From contig DCSU01000085.1 in NCBI GenBank assembly GCA_002325785.1, positions 1,233 to 39,253 of the forward strand: a stretch of DNA of 38,021 nt, given 5' to 3'. Shown piece after piece: positions 1 through 7,365 of this stretch (position 1 is the stretch's first letter; every line of letters starts with the position of its first letter). This stretch comes from Bacteroidales bacterium UBA1458 (GTDB lineage: Bacteria > Bacteroidota > Bacteroidia > Bacteroidales > VadinHA17). The notes below the pieces were generated by a model. That model did no database searches. It was not told the DNA's origin and saw nothing but the letters and a program-made list of their open reading frames with translations. Both the position numbers and the translations under genes were made by a program.

Positions 1-442
1 TGTCTGCGTCAGCAATGGCAGTGCCAATCATAGCCTTCGCAGTGTACTCGAGATTGACCTCTATCTCACGGTAGTCAGTTCCCTTGATGCCGTCGCCGAT
101 GATCACATGGCATCCGGTGGCCAGGGGGTTATAACCGTTGACATATGCAGCTTCGATATGATCGGGCCCGTTAGCCCTCTCTCCATGATAGAGCGTGTTG
201 CAGTCGGTGAGAAAGGGTTTGCCGCCTTTATCCCTCACCATCCGTGCTATTGTGGCCGCGAAATTAGGCCGCAGATAGGCTAGGTTACCCGGCTCGCCGA
301 AATGGATTTTGATGGCAGTCATCTTACGGTCGAAGTCGATCTCATCAAACCCGGCCGCCCTTACAAGCCTCTCCAGCTTCTTCAGCAGGTTGAGCGAGGG
401 AGTGGTGTGCAAATCGGTGAAGTATACCTCTGACGGTCCCAT
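1..442 (-). CDS. DUF362 domain protein, N-terminal part (cut by window start)
   Basis: Reading from an ATG at 442 gives 147 codons that run off the window, so only the N-terminal part is present. The translation begins MGPSEVYFTDLHTTPSLN and contains IKIHFGEPGN, FLTDCNTLYHGERAN and CHVIIGDGIKGTDYREIE. This pattern is characteristic of DUF362 proteins, many of which carry ferredoxin-like 4Fe-4S motifs further downstream. The biochemical role of the family is not settled. The start lies 20 bases downstream of the pfkA stop on the same strand, so it may be co-transcribed with pfkA. The family call is good; whether Fe-S motifs follow cannot be seen here. Confidence 0.8.
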   Translation of the reverse strand, partial: MGPSEVYFTDLHTTPSLNLLKKLERLVRAAGFDEIDFDRKMTAIKIHFGEPGNLAYLRPNFAATIARMVRDKGGKPFLTDCNTLYHGERANGPDHIEAAYVNGYNPLATGCHVIIGDGIKGTDYREIEVNLEYTAKAMIGTAIADAD

Positions 443-462
443 CAAGTAATAAGCGCTATTGG

Positions 463-1443
463 TCAGACATTTAGTATCTCAATAATATCAACCAGATGCT
501 GGTTCAGTCCTTTGTGCTGCTTTATGGCTTTTCTGAAGGGAACGAGTGATATCTCGTCGTTCTGCAGGCCCACCATCACACTCTGTTGTCCGTCCAGCAG
601 GGCCTCGACGGCGGCGTTGCCCAGCCTGCTGGCGTTAACGCGGTCGAGGGCTGAAGGTGACCCTCCGCGCTGCAGGTGTCCCAGGATGGCCACCCTGACC
701 TCATAACCTGTCAGCTCGGGCTTGAGTCTCTCGGCAATGGCTATTGCACCACCCTCTTCGTCGCCTTCGGCCACAATGATAATATTGCTTGATTTTTTTC
801 TCTTGTTTCCTGTCTCGATCATTTTGGTGATGTTGCGAGAATCGCCTTTTATCTCAGGCATGATGATGGCCTCGGCTCCGCTGGCAATGCCGCTGAAGAG
901 GGCTATGTGACCTGCCTCGGCGCCCATCACCTCAACAAAGAACATACGGTTCATTGCACTGGCAGTATCACGTATCTTATCAACGGCCTCAACAACGGTG
1001 TTCAGCGCCGTGTCATAGCCGATTGTATAGTCAGTGCCGAAAATATCATTGTCTATGGTGCCGGGTACACCTACAAAGGGGATATTATACTCTTCATTGA
1101 AGACGCTGGCTCCCTTGAACGAACCGTCACCTCCAATAACCACCACTCCGTCTATGCCTGCCGCCCTCAGGTTCTCATAGGCCGTCTTGCGCCCCTCAGG
1201 TGTTCTGAAGGCTTCACAGCGTGCTGTTTTGAGAATGGTTCCACCGCGCTGGATGGTATCTGATACGCTATGGGCATACAGTGGCTTGAAGTTGGCATTT
1301 ACCATACCCAAATAACCATGCCTTATCCCGATGACTTCAAGGCCGTTGTAAATTGCAGTACGGGTTACAGCCCGGATGGCTGCATTCATTCCCGGAGCGT
1401 CACCACCCGATGTGAGAACGCCAATCTTTTTGATTTTACCCAT
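463..1443 (-). CDS. pfkA: ATP-dependent 6-phosphofructokinase
   Basis: This enzyme phosphorylates fructose 6-phosphate to fructose 1,6-bisphosphate, the committed step of glycolysis, in the cytoplasm. The 326-residue length matches the bacterial PfkA family (about 320). Visible motifs are GGDAPGMNAAIRA (13-25), GGDGS (104-108), PGTIDND (127-133, with the catalytic Asp at 131) and MGAEAGHIA (173-181). Gly in GGDGS and Gly before TIDND are the residues typical of ATP-using enzymes; pyrophosphate-using relatives usually have Asp and Lys there. The ATG start is supported by a good promoter 23 bases upstream. The gene follows ispH after a 70-base gap and probably has its own transcript. Confidence 0.97.
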   Translation of the reverse strand: MGKIKKIGVLTSGGDAPGMNAAIRAVTRTAIYNGLEVIGIRHGYLGMVNANFKPLYAHSVSDTIQRGGTILKTARCEAFRTPEGRKTAYENLRAAGIDGVVVIGGDGSFKGASVFNEEYNIPFVGVPGTIDNDIFGTDYTIGYDTALNTVVEAVDKIRDTASAMNRMFFVEVMGAEAGHIALFSGIASGAEAIIMPEIKGDSRNITKMIETGNKRKKSSNIIIVAEGDEEGGAIAIAERLKPELTGYEVRVAILGHLQRGGSPSALDRVNASRLGNAAVEALLDGQQSVMVGLQNDEISLVPFRKAIKQHKGLNQHLVDIIEILNV

Positions 1444-1465
1444 TTTAAATTATTTATGAACGGTG

Positions 1466-1495
1466 CGAAATTACTAATATTTTATCCATTGGCAA
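1466..1495 (-). promoter_or_regulatory. Bacteroidota-type promoter for pfkA
   Basis: On the minus strand TTG (1493-1495) is followed after exactly 19 bases by TAATTTCG (1466-1473). This is one mismatch from the Bacteroidota -7 element TAnnTTTG, and the spacing is ideal. The element ends 22 bases before the pfkA ATG, so the leader would be short. Confidence 0.6.
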
Positions 1496-1513
1496 TCGGA
1501 ACAGCTAACAATA

Positions 1514-2389
1514 TCATAACTGCGCGACTCTCTCGGCCACCTTCTGTATAAGCCATTTCGGGGTGGAGGTGGCGCCGCATATGCCTGCACTCCGGGCATC
1601 ACTAAACCAGCCGCGATCAATCTCCTCCTGGGAGGATACGAAGTGTGTCCGGCGGTTCTCCTTCAGGCATACATCAAACAGCATACGGCCGTTTGAGCTT
1701 TTCTTACCGCTGACGAAGATGATGACATCATTCTTTCTGGCAAACTCCCTGAGCCGGGGTTCACGTCCCGATACCTGGCTGCAGATTGTGTTGTGGACCT
1801 TCAGTTCATTACCCGGATGATCGGGGTGGGCTTTCTCAAGGTTAAGGCGGATGATCTCGGCAACCAGTTCATACTCAGCCTTGCTTCTCGTCGTCTGCGC
1901 GAAGAGCCATACAGGCCGGGTGAAATCGATCCTGCCGATATCCTGCTTTCCGGTGACCAGAATCCCCTTTTCTCCTGCCGCCCCCAGCAGTCCGATCACC
2001 TCGGCATGATCCTTTTTCCCGTAGATAACAATCTGTCCATTCTCCTCCAGGGAGAGATGCTGTACTCTCTTAATCTTCTCCTGCATTGAGTGAACGATAG
2101 GACAGGTGGCATCGATGATGGTGATGTTGTTCTGCCTGGCTTTTTCGTATGTCGATGGGGGTTCACCGTGCGCCCTGACGAGCACCTTGCGGTCATGCAT
2201 CCGGGCAAACTCATCATAGGTGATTGTCACCAGCCCCAGTTCCTTTAGCCGGAGGACCTCGATGTCATTGTGCACTATCTCTCCGAGGCAGAAGACCTCT
2301 TCACCATTATGGAGCGCCTCCTCGGCTATCCTAACGGCGTTCTCAACACCGAAGCAAAATCCCGAGCCCGGTTCTATCTCAACCTTCAT
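1514..2389 (-). CDS. ispH: 4-hydroxy-3-methylbut-2-enyl diphosphate reductase
   Basis: The last enzyme of the MEP isoprenoid pathway converts HMBPP to IPP and DMAPP using a 4Fe-4S cluster. The three cluster cysteines are in GFCFGV (Cys12), DATCPIV (Cys96) and NTICSQVSGR (Cys203). The conserved histidines lie in LGEIVHND (His40), VRAHGEP (His74) and KKDHAEV (His128), with the catalytic Glu at 130. SSNGRML and AGICGATSTPKW close the active site. Length (291) is normal. Its 5' end overlaps the cmk stop by 11 bases, so the two are very likely translationally coupled. The SQVSGR version of the third cysteine motif differs from the proteobacterial form but is, as I recall, usual in Bacteroidota. 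Confidence 0.96.
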   Translation of the reverse strand: MKVEIEPGSGFCFGVENAVRIAEEALHNGEEVFCLGEIVHNDIEVLRLKELGLVTITYDEFARMHDRKVLVRAHGEPPSTYEKARQNNITIIDATCPIVHSMQEKIKRVQHLSLEENGQIVIYGKKDHAEVIGLLGAAGEKGILVTGKQDIGRIDFTRPVWLFAQTTRSKAEYELVAEIIRLNLEKAHPDHPGNELKVHNTICSQVSGREPRLREFARKNDVIIFVSGKKSSNGRMLFDVCLKENRRTHFVSSQEEIDRGWFSDARSAGICGATSTPKWLIQKVAERVAQL

Positions 2390-3074
2390 TGATCCTCCTT
2401 TTGTAAAGCTTCCTGAACCATCTCATCTGCTCCGCCGGAGTCATCTCGCTGTTATCGAGCACCACCGCGTCATCGGCCTGGCGCAGCGGACTGACATCCC
2501 TTGATGAATCGATCCGGTCACGGTCAGTGATATTTTTTATTACGGCGTCAAGGTCTGCGGGTAGTCCCTTGCTCACCAGTTCGAGGTAACGCCGTTGTGC
2601 CCGTACCTCAGGCGTGGCAGTCATGAATATCTTCAGTTCCGCTTCCGGGAAGACCACAGTGCCTATGTCGCGGCCGTCCATCACTATCCCACCGCCGGTG
2701 CCCATCTCACGCTGAAGCTCCACCAGCTTCGACCTCACTTCTGCGATGGTGCTGACTGCGCTAACATTGTCCGAGACAGCCCTGTCACGTATCTCCCGCT
2801 CAACCGACTCGCCGTTCAGGAGGGTCTCAGAATACCCTGTCTCACCGTCGGGCCTGAAGGTGATCTTTATCCCCGGGAGGGCACTGACTATGCGGTCTGC
2901 ATCTGCGATGCCCCCGGCAACAAGTCCGATGCGCAGACAATAGAGGGTGACAGCCCTGTACATTGCCCCTGAGTCAATATATATGTAGCCCAGCTCCGAG
3001 GCAATGGCTTTGGCGAAGGTGCTCTTGCCGCATGATGAGAAGCCGTCAACGGTGATGATTATCTTTTTATTCAT
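2379..3074 (-). CDS. cmk: Cytidylate kinase
   Basis: Phosphorylates CMP and dCMP with ATP, feeding CTP and dCTP pools. The P-loop is GFSSCGKST near residues 11-19. SGAMYRAV (nucleotide-binding), MDGRDIGTVVFP and SPLRQADDAVVLD are family signatures, and the length (231) is typical. I chose the ATG at 3074; a GTG two codons upstream (3080) is possible. The gene sits 49 bases downstream of porQ and overlaps ispH by 11 bases, forming a porQ-cmk-ispH unit. I recall the same neighbours in Porphyromonas gingivalis, which supports the synteny but was not checked here. Confidence 0.96.
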   Translation of the reverse strand: MNKKIIITVDGFSSCGKSTFAKAIASELGYIYIDSGAMYRAVTLYCLRIGLVAGGIADADRIVSALPGIKITFRPDGETGYSETLLNGESVEREIRDRAVSDNVSAVSTIAEVRSKLVELQREMGTGGGIVMDGRDIGTVVFPEAELKIFMTATPEVRAQRRYLELVSKGLPADLDAVIKNITDRDRIDSSRDVSPLRQADDAVVLDNSEMTPAEQMRWFRKLYKRRINEG

Positions 3075-3123
3075 TCGCACTTCTAAGTTAAAACGAAACA
3101 GCTGTCATAAGGTTCAGCGGCCA

Positions 3124-4131
3124 TTATTTTTTAAACATCAGTTCAGGACGGAGTGTCACAGTGAGATGATTGGATCCTCCTGCACGGTGAAATGCATCAT
3201 GAGCATAAGAGAGTTCGAAGGCCCTGGTCCGTATACCAAATCCTGCCGAGAAGCCTGCCATCCCGGGCCGCTCCCGGATGCGCATCTCCGACCGGCGCTG
3301 GTAATTAAGTCCTGCACCTATCCAGAACACATCAGCCGGGAGTATCTCAACGCCGAAGACAACATGCTTGAGTACATTCTCACCGAAGCCTCCGGCCGGG
3401 ATATCATCGTCGGGGTCATAGTCATAAGTGAGCTCTGGCTTCTCCAGGTGCCTGACAGTCAGAGTAAAGCTGAACGGAGCATGCGCAAGTCTTTTGGTAG
3501 CGCCTGCGATGATCTCAAAGGGAAGAGGCTCTCCTCTCTGCCCGGTATAACTCTTCAGCTGAAACCCCGCGTTCCGGATGACCAGTCCCGCATCAAACAG
3601 TAGTCGTTCATTATGGTATGATGCTCCCAGATCCGCACAGATACCGGCGGAGAGATAGCGTTCCAGGTGCGAAAGCACCGGTTTTATGTTTATTCCCGCC
3701 GTGAAAGATGAATCAATCTGCACTGACCACATGATGTTGAATGCATACTCGGCGGCGGTGAAGGTGCCTGTTATGTTACCTTCCTCGTCAGCCTCGGTAA
3801 AACTGCCGTAGCTGATGAAGCTCATCCCGGCGGCAAACGTACCCCGGGTCTCAGTATCAAGGGCATAGGCAGCGTAGCCGTAATTGATCCCTGCGAAGTA
3901 AGTAGAGAAGCTGAGTGAGATGTCATTGTTCATCGAAGGACTCAGAAGGGCAGGGTTAAAATAGGGGATGCTGAGGTCACTGCGGCCCTGCGAGACCGTT
4001 ATCCCGCCCGTAGCTGAGGCAAAGGCTGAGTGGCTGAGGTTCAGGAATTCATAGGTGTTGTCGCCGCCGGTCTGTCCCCCGGCAGGCAGAAGAGTCATGA
4101 GAAGAAGGAATGCCAGAGCCTGATGCCTCAT
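3124..4131 (-). CDS. porQ: Type IX secretion system protein PorQ-like outer-membrane beta-barrel
   Basis: The product begins with a signal peptide (MRHQALAFLLLMTLLPAGG). The mature start, NTYEFLNLSHSAFASATGGI, is typical of PorQ and PorV-like beta-barrels, and alternating amphipathic strands continue to the C-terminal LTVTLRPELMF. In characterised T9SSs PorQ belongs to the outer-membrane attachment complex (with PorU, PorV and PorZ) that removes the C-terminal signal and fixes cargo to the cell surface. An upstream in-frame start at 4170 would add 13 non-signal residues. A TATCTTTG element at 4150-4157 lies between the two starts, so the shorter form is favoured. Its position before cmk and ispH fits PorQ. 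No other T9SS component is in the window. Confidence 0.82.
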   Translation of the reverse strand: MRHQALAFLLLMTLLPAGGQTGGDNTYEFLNLSHSAFASATGGITVSQGRSDLSIPYFNPALLSPSMNNDISLSFSTYFAGINYGYAAYALDTETRGTFAAGMSFISYGSFTEADEEGNITGTFTAAEYAFNIMWSVQIDSSFTAGINIKPVLSHLERYLSAGICADLGASYHNERLLFDAGLVIRNAGFQLKSYTGQRGEPLPFEIIAGATKRLAHAPFSFTLTVRHLEKPELTYDYDPDDDIPAGGFGENVLKHVVFGVEILPADVFWIGAGLNYQRRSEMRIRERPGMAGFSAGFGIRTRAFELSYAHDAFHRAGGSNHLTVTLRPELMFKK

Positions 4132-4149
4132 TTCATTGGAACTTGGAAA

Positions 4150-4157
4150 CAAAGATA
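4150..4157 (-). promoter_or_regulatory. -7 element upstream of porQ
   Basis: The minus strand reads TATCTTTG, a perfect match to TAnnTTTG, ending 18 bases before the chosen ATG at 4131. I see no good -33 TTTG at the right spacing; the nearest candidate is CTG with an 18-base spacer. Confidence 0.5.
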
Positions 4158-4258
4158 ATACTATCGGCAAAACGGCAGGCGGTGCATGTCATTCAGGAAG
4201 TATCAGGCAGCAGGAGGGTCAGTCAGGAACATTCCGGCAGTTGATCATCCAGGCACCG

Positions 4259-5173
4259 TCAGGCTGTCCTTCCCGCAAAGTCGGTATCTACTATGGGAAC
4301 CCTCTTCTTCCGCGCCTGTGAAAGGAAGAGCCCGGCAATGACCACCATCATCCCTATCGCATTGCGAAGGGTGATAATGTCGCCCACGATGAAGAAGGCG
4401 AAGAGGGCCGTGAAGACCGGGATGAGATTACTGAATATATTGGCCCGCGCTATCCCCAGATGCCTGACAGAATAGGCAAAGAGCACGAAAGCCCCGCACG
4501 ACGCGAAGATTGCAAGAAGCACTATAGAGCCGAAACTCTCTGCCACAAATCCTGTAGAAACTAAGTCTTTAAGGTCGAATATCAGGAAGAGCGGCAGGAA
4601 GAGAATGGCACCGATGATGTTCTGGATGTTTACTATTGTAACCGGGTCATACTCAGTGGCAAGCCGGTGCAGAACCATGTTGTATCCCGTTGCTGACACC
4701 ACCGCAAGGAACATCAGTGCCAGTCCCTTCGGATTGAGTGTGATGCTGCCCGTGCTGTTGGTAATGAATATCATTACGCCTGCAAACGAGACTATTACAC
4801 CTATGTAATTGATCAGCTTCAACCGCTCGCGGTAGATGACGAATGCAAAGATGACTGCAAAGACCGGTATGGTCGATATTATCACCGAACCCACCGTGGA
4901 GGAGACATAGGTCAGCCCGAAACTCTCTCCGAGGAAATAGAGAAAAGGCTCAAACAGCGCCAGAAGAAGGAAGTACTTGCGATCAGCCTTTCTGACCCGC
5001 TTAAACCGTTTTGTTACCCAGAGGAAAGCCGAGAGGAAGATTATTGCCATGCAGAGCCTTATAAAAACAATAGCGATGGGATCATAACTCCGGTTTGCGA
5101 TCTTGAACCAGACAAACGAGAATGACCAGAATATCATGGCCAGCACCAGGGCTGCATAGGGTTTACCTTTCAT
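4259..5173 (-). CDS. EamA-family (drug/metabolite superfamily) transporter
   Basis: A 304-residue inner-membrane protein with about ten hydrophobic helices arranged as two five-helix repeats, the layout of the EamA (DMT, RhaT-like) family. Typical signatures are FWSFSFVWFKIANRSYDP in the first helix region, EPFLYFLGESFGLTYVS in the middle, and LIPVFTALFAFFIVGDIITLRNAIG in the second repeat. These proteins export or exchange small metabolites; the substrate cannot be told from sequence. The ATG at 5173 is directly preceded by a possible promoter. The gene is read in the same direction as porQ but is separated from it by 127 bases, and porQ has its own -7 element. Confidence 0.9.
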   Translation of the reverse strand: MKGKPYAALVLAMIFWSFSFVWFKIANRSYDPIAIVFIRLCMAIIFLSAFLWVTKRFKRVRKADRKYFLLLALFEPFLYFLGESFGLTYVSSTVGSVIISTIPVFAVIFAFVIYRERLKLINYIGVIVSFAGVMIFITNSTGSITLNPKGLALMFLAVVSATGYNMVLHRLATEYDPVTIVNIQNIIGAILFLPLFLIFDLKDLVSTGFVAESFGSIVLLAIFASCGAFVLFAYSVRHLGIARANIFSNLIPVFTALFAFFIVGDIITLRNAIGMMVVIAGLFLSQARKKRVPIVDTDFAGRTA

Positions 5174-5205
5174 GGTAGAGTTAAAAAGAATGGCTGTTTG
5201 GCGGG

Positions 5206-5213
5206 CGAAGTTA
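5206..5213 (-). promoter_or_regulatory. Possible -7 element for the EamA transporter
   Basis: The minus strand reads TAACTTCG, one mismatch from TAnnTTTG, 32 bases before the ATG at 5173. No -33 TTG is seen at the expected distance, so this is a weak call. The rest of the 5174-5423 divergent spacer shows no gene I can support. Confidence 0.3.
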
Positions 5214-5371
5214 ATTTATTTTTTGTTACTCTGTCACAGGAAGACTCAAAGGAGTTTGTAAATTCGAACGGATTGGTTGAGCGTTCGGAAGTCCCATGGT
5301 ATATATCAGATAAACAGTATTATATTGAGGTTGTAACTTTCGACCGGTTTCAACAGTTCTTTCGGGACAGG

Positions 5372-5401
5372 TTTGGAGGAATTGTTTTATTGTTATATTT
5401 G
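5372..5401 (+). promoter_or_regulatory. Bacteroidota-type promoter for etfB
   Basis: TTTG (5372-5375) is followed after 18 bases by a perfect TATATTTG (5394-5401). The -7 element ends 22 bases before the etfB ATG at 5424. This supports that start over an in-frame upstream ATG at 5373, which falls within the -33 element. Confidence 0.65.
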
Positions 5402-5423
5402 CCCCTTCAAAAGTGAGACAGAG

Positions 5424-6287
5424 ATGAACGGACTCAAGATCGTTGTACTTGCCAAGCAGGTTCCTGACACGCGCAATGTGGGGCCTGATGCCATGAAGGC
5501 TGACGGCACGGTGAACAGGAGTGTACTCCCTGCGATATTCAACCCGGAGGACCTGAATGCCCTCGAGCAGGCGCTGCGCCTGAAAGAGATGTATCCGGGC
5601 ACCACTGTGACGGTTCTTACCATGGGGCCCGGCAGGGCAGCAGAGATAATCCGCGAGGGCCTGTACCGCGGCGCCGATGACGGGGTGCTGCTGACAGACA
5701 GGGCTTTTGCCGGATCGGATACCCTTGCAACATCATATGCTCTTGCCCTCGCAGTGCGAAAGCTGGCGCCGGATCTGGTAATAGGCGGCCGTCAGGCCAT
5801 CGACGGAGACACGGCCCAGGTGGGCCCGCAGGTAGCAGAGAAACTTGGATGGCCCCAGGTGACCTATGCAGAAGAGATGCACTTTGAAAAAGAAAAACTA
5901 ATTATTCGCCGCAGACTGGAACGGGGAGTGGAGACAGTCTCTTCCCCTCTGCCTCTTGTGGTAACCGTCAACGGCACTGCCCCGGCATGCCGTTACCGTC
6001 ACGCCCGACTGGTGATGAGGTACAAGTATGCACGCACTGACACCGAGCTTCAGACAGAAAGTTCTGATTATATCGCTGGCAGCCGTCCCTCTGTGAAGAT
6101 AACCGAATGGGGAATTGATGCGATTGGCGCTGATCCTGAACAGCTGGGACTGTCAGGCTCTCCTACCAAGGTAAAGGAGATAGACAATGTCATCCTTCAG
6201 GCCAAAGAGGCCCGGCACCTGACAGCCTCGGATAAGGATATCGAATCGCTGGTGAAAGAGCTCCTTGAGAGTCATACAATTGGTTGA
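5424..6287 (+). CDS. etfB: Electron transfer flavoprotein beta subunit
   Basis: The small ETF subunit, 287 residues from the ATG at 5424. It starts NGLKIVVLAKQVPDTRNVG, the usual EtfB N-terminus. It carries the signature GRQAIDGDTAQVGPQVAEKLGWPQ, followed by ERGVETVSSPLPLVVTVNG. With EtfA it moves electrons from acyl-CoA dehydrogenase FAD to another carrier. The AIDGDTAQVGPQ form is, from memory, common in anaerobe and electron-bifurcating ETFs, where it lies near the beta-subunit flavin; mitochondrial-type ETF differs there. Bifurcation is therefore possible but not shown. EtfA begins 23 bases downstream. Confidence 0.96.
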   Translation: MNGLKIVVLAKQVPDTRNVGPDAMKADGTVNRSVLPAIFNPEDLNALEQALRLKEMYPGTTVTVLTMGPGRAAEIIREGLYRGADDGVLLTDRAFAGSDTLATSYALALAVRKLAPDLVIGGRQAIDGDTAQVGPQVAEKLGWPQVTYAEEMHFEKEKLIIRRRLERGVETVSSPLPLVVTVNGTAPACRYRHARLVMRYKYARTDTELQTESSDYIAGSRPSVKITEWGIDAIGADPEQLGLSGSPTKVKEIDNVILQAKEARHLTASDKDIESLVKELLESHTIG

Positions 6288-6310
6288 TTAACGCATAAAA
6301 CATACTTGCT

Positions 6311-7330
6311 GTGAATAATCTGTTCGTCTTTTGTGAGCTTGATGAAGGAAAACCGGCTGACGTGAGTCTCGAGCTGCTGACCAAAGGCAGATCGCTTGCC
6401 AATACCCTGGGCTGCAAGCTGGAGGCTGTTGTGCTGGGACATTCCATTGAGGGTATAGAGAATGAGCTCTTCCCTTATGGTGCCGATGTGGTGCATGTAG
6501 CTGATGACCCGGTGTTTGAACACTACAGAACACTTCCCTTTACAGCGGTGGTGGTAGGGCTTTTCAGGCAGGAGAAGCCACAGGTTGCACTCATGGGTGC
6601 CACAACGGCGGGCCGCGACCTGGGCCCGAGGGTCTCATCGGCCCTCCACAGCGGTCTGACAGCCGACTGTACCGCACTCGAGATAGGTGATCATTACGTA
6701 AAGAAGACGGATACCACCTACAAAAACCTTCTCTACCAGATCAGACCTGCCTTTGGAGGGAACATCATCGCAACCATCATCAACCCTGACCACCGCCCGC
6801 AGATGGCAACGGTGCGCGAGGGAGTGATGAAGCGTGAGATTGTAAACAAGAACTACCGGGGCGAACTTAAAAAGATCACTGTCTCTGACTACATCAGGCC
6901 TGAAGATCTTGCTGTGGAGATCATTGAGCGTCACATGGAAGCCAGGAAGGTAGACATCAAGGCGGCTCAGATAGTTGTGTCCGGTGGTTATGGCATGGGT
7001 TCCAAGGAGAACTTCAATCTCCTTTATGAACTTGCCTCGGTCCTTGGCGGTGAGGTAGCAGCATCAAGGGCAGCCGTCGATGCCGGTTTTGCCGGCCACG
7101 AGCGCCAGGTTGGACAGACGGGAGTGACTGTAAGGCCAAAGCTCTACATTGCATGTGGCATCTCGGGCCAGATACAGCATACGGCCGGTATGGACCAAAG
7201 CGGTAAGATCATTGCCATCAACAATGATCCGATGGCTCCCATAAACAGCATCGCCGATTATGTGATCAACGGCGATGTGGCGGAGATACTCCCTAAGATG
7301 ATCAAGTATTACAAGGCCAACGCCAGATAA
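6311..7330 (+). CDS. etfA: Electron transfer flavoprotein alpha subunit
   Basis: The large ETF subunit, 339 residues. The start is GTG at 6311 (NNLFVFCELDEGKPADVSLE), the usual EtfA opening. The C-terminal FAD-binding region at about 250-320 is well conserved: ASRAAVDAGF (251-), QVGQTG (266-271), YIACGISGQIQHTAGM and AINNDPMAPINSIADYVINGD. It pairs with EtfB upstream, and the partner dehydrogenase follows 35 bases downstream, so the three genes form one operon. No ETF:quinone oxidoreductase (FixC/FixX) is in the window, so where the electrons go next is unknown. Confidence 0.96.
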   Translation: MNNLFVFCELDEGKPADVSLELLTKGRSLANTLGCKLEAVVLGHSIEGIENELFPYGADVVHVADDPVFEHYRTLPFTAVVVGLFRQEKPQVALMGATTAGRDLGPRVSSALHSGLTADCTALEIGDHYVKKTDTTYKNLLYQIRPAFGGNIIATIINPDHRPQMATVREGVMKREIVNKNYRGELKKITVSDYIRPEDLAVEIIERHMEARKVDIKAAQIVVSGGYGMGSKENFNLLYELASVLGGEVAASRAAVDAGFAGHERQVGQTGVTVRPKLYIACGISGQIQHTAGMDQSGKIIAINNDPMAPINSIADYVINGDVAEILPKMIKYYKANAR

Positions 7331-7365
7331 CAGAACAGCAGTCTGACAGAAAAAACAACAACCCG

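Noticed and set aside
5198..5416. Plus-strand 72-codon open frame before etfB
   Set aside because: It spans the etfB promoter and overlaps no recognisable family; the composition is AT-rich intergenic DNA.
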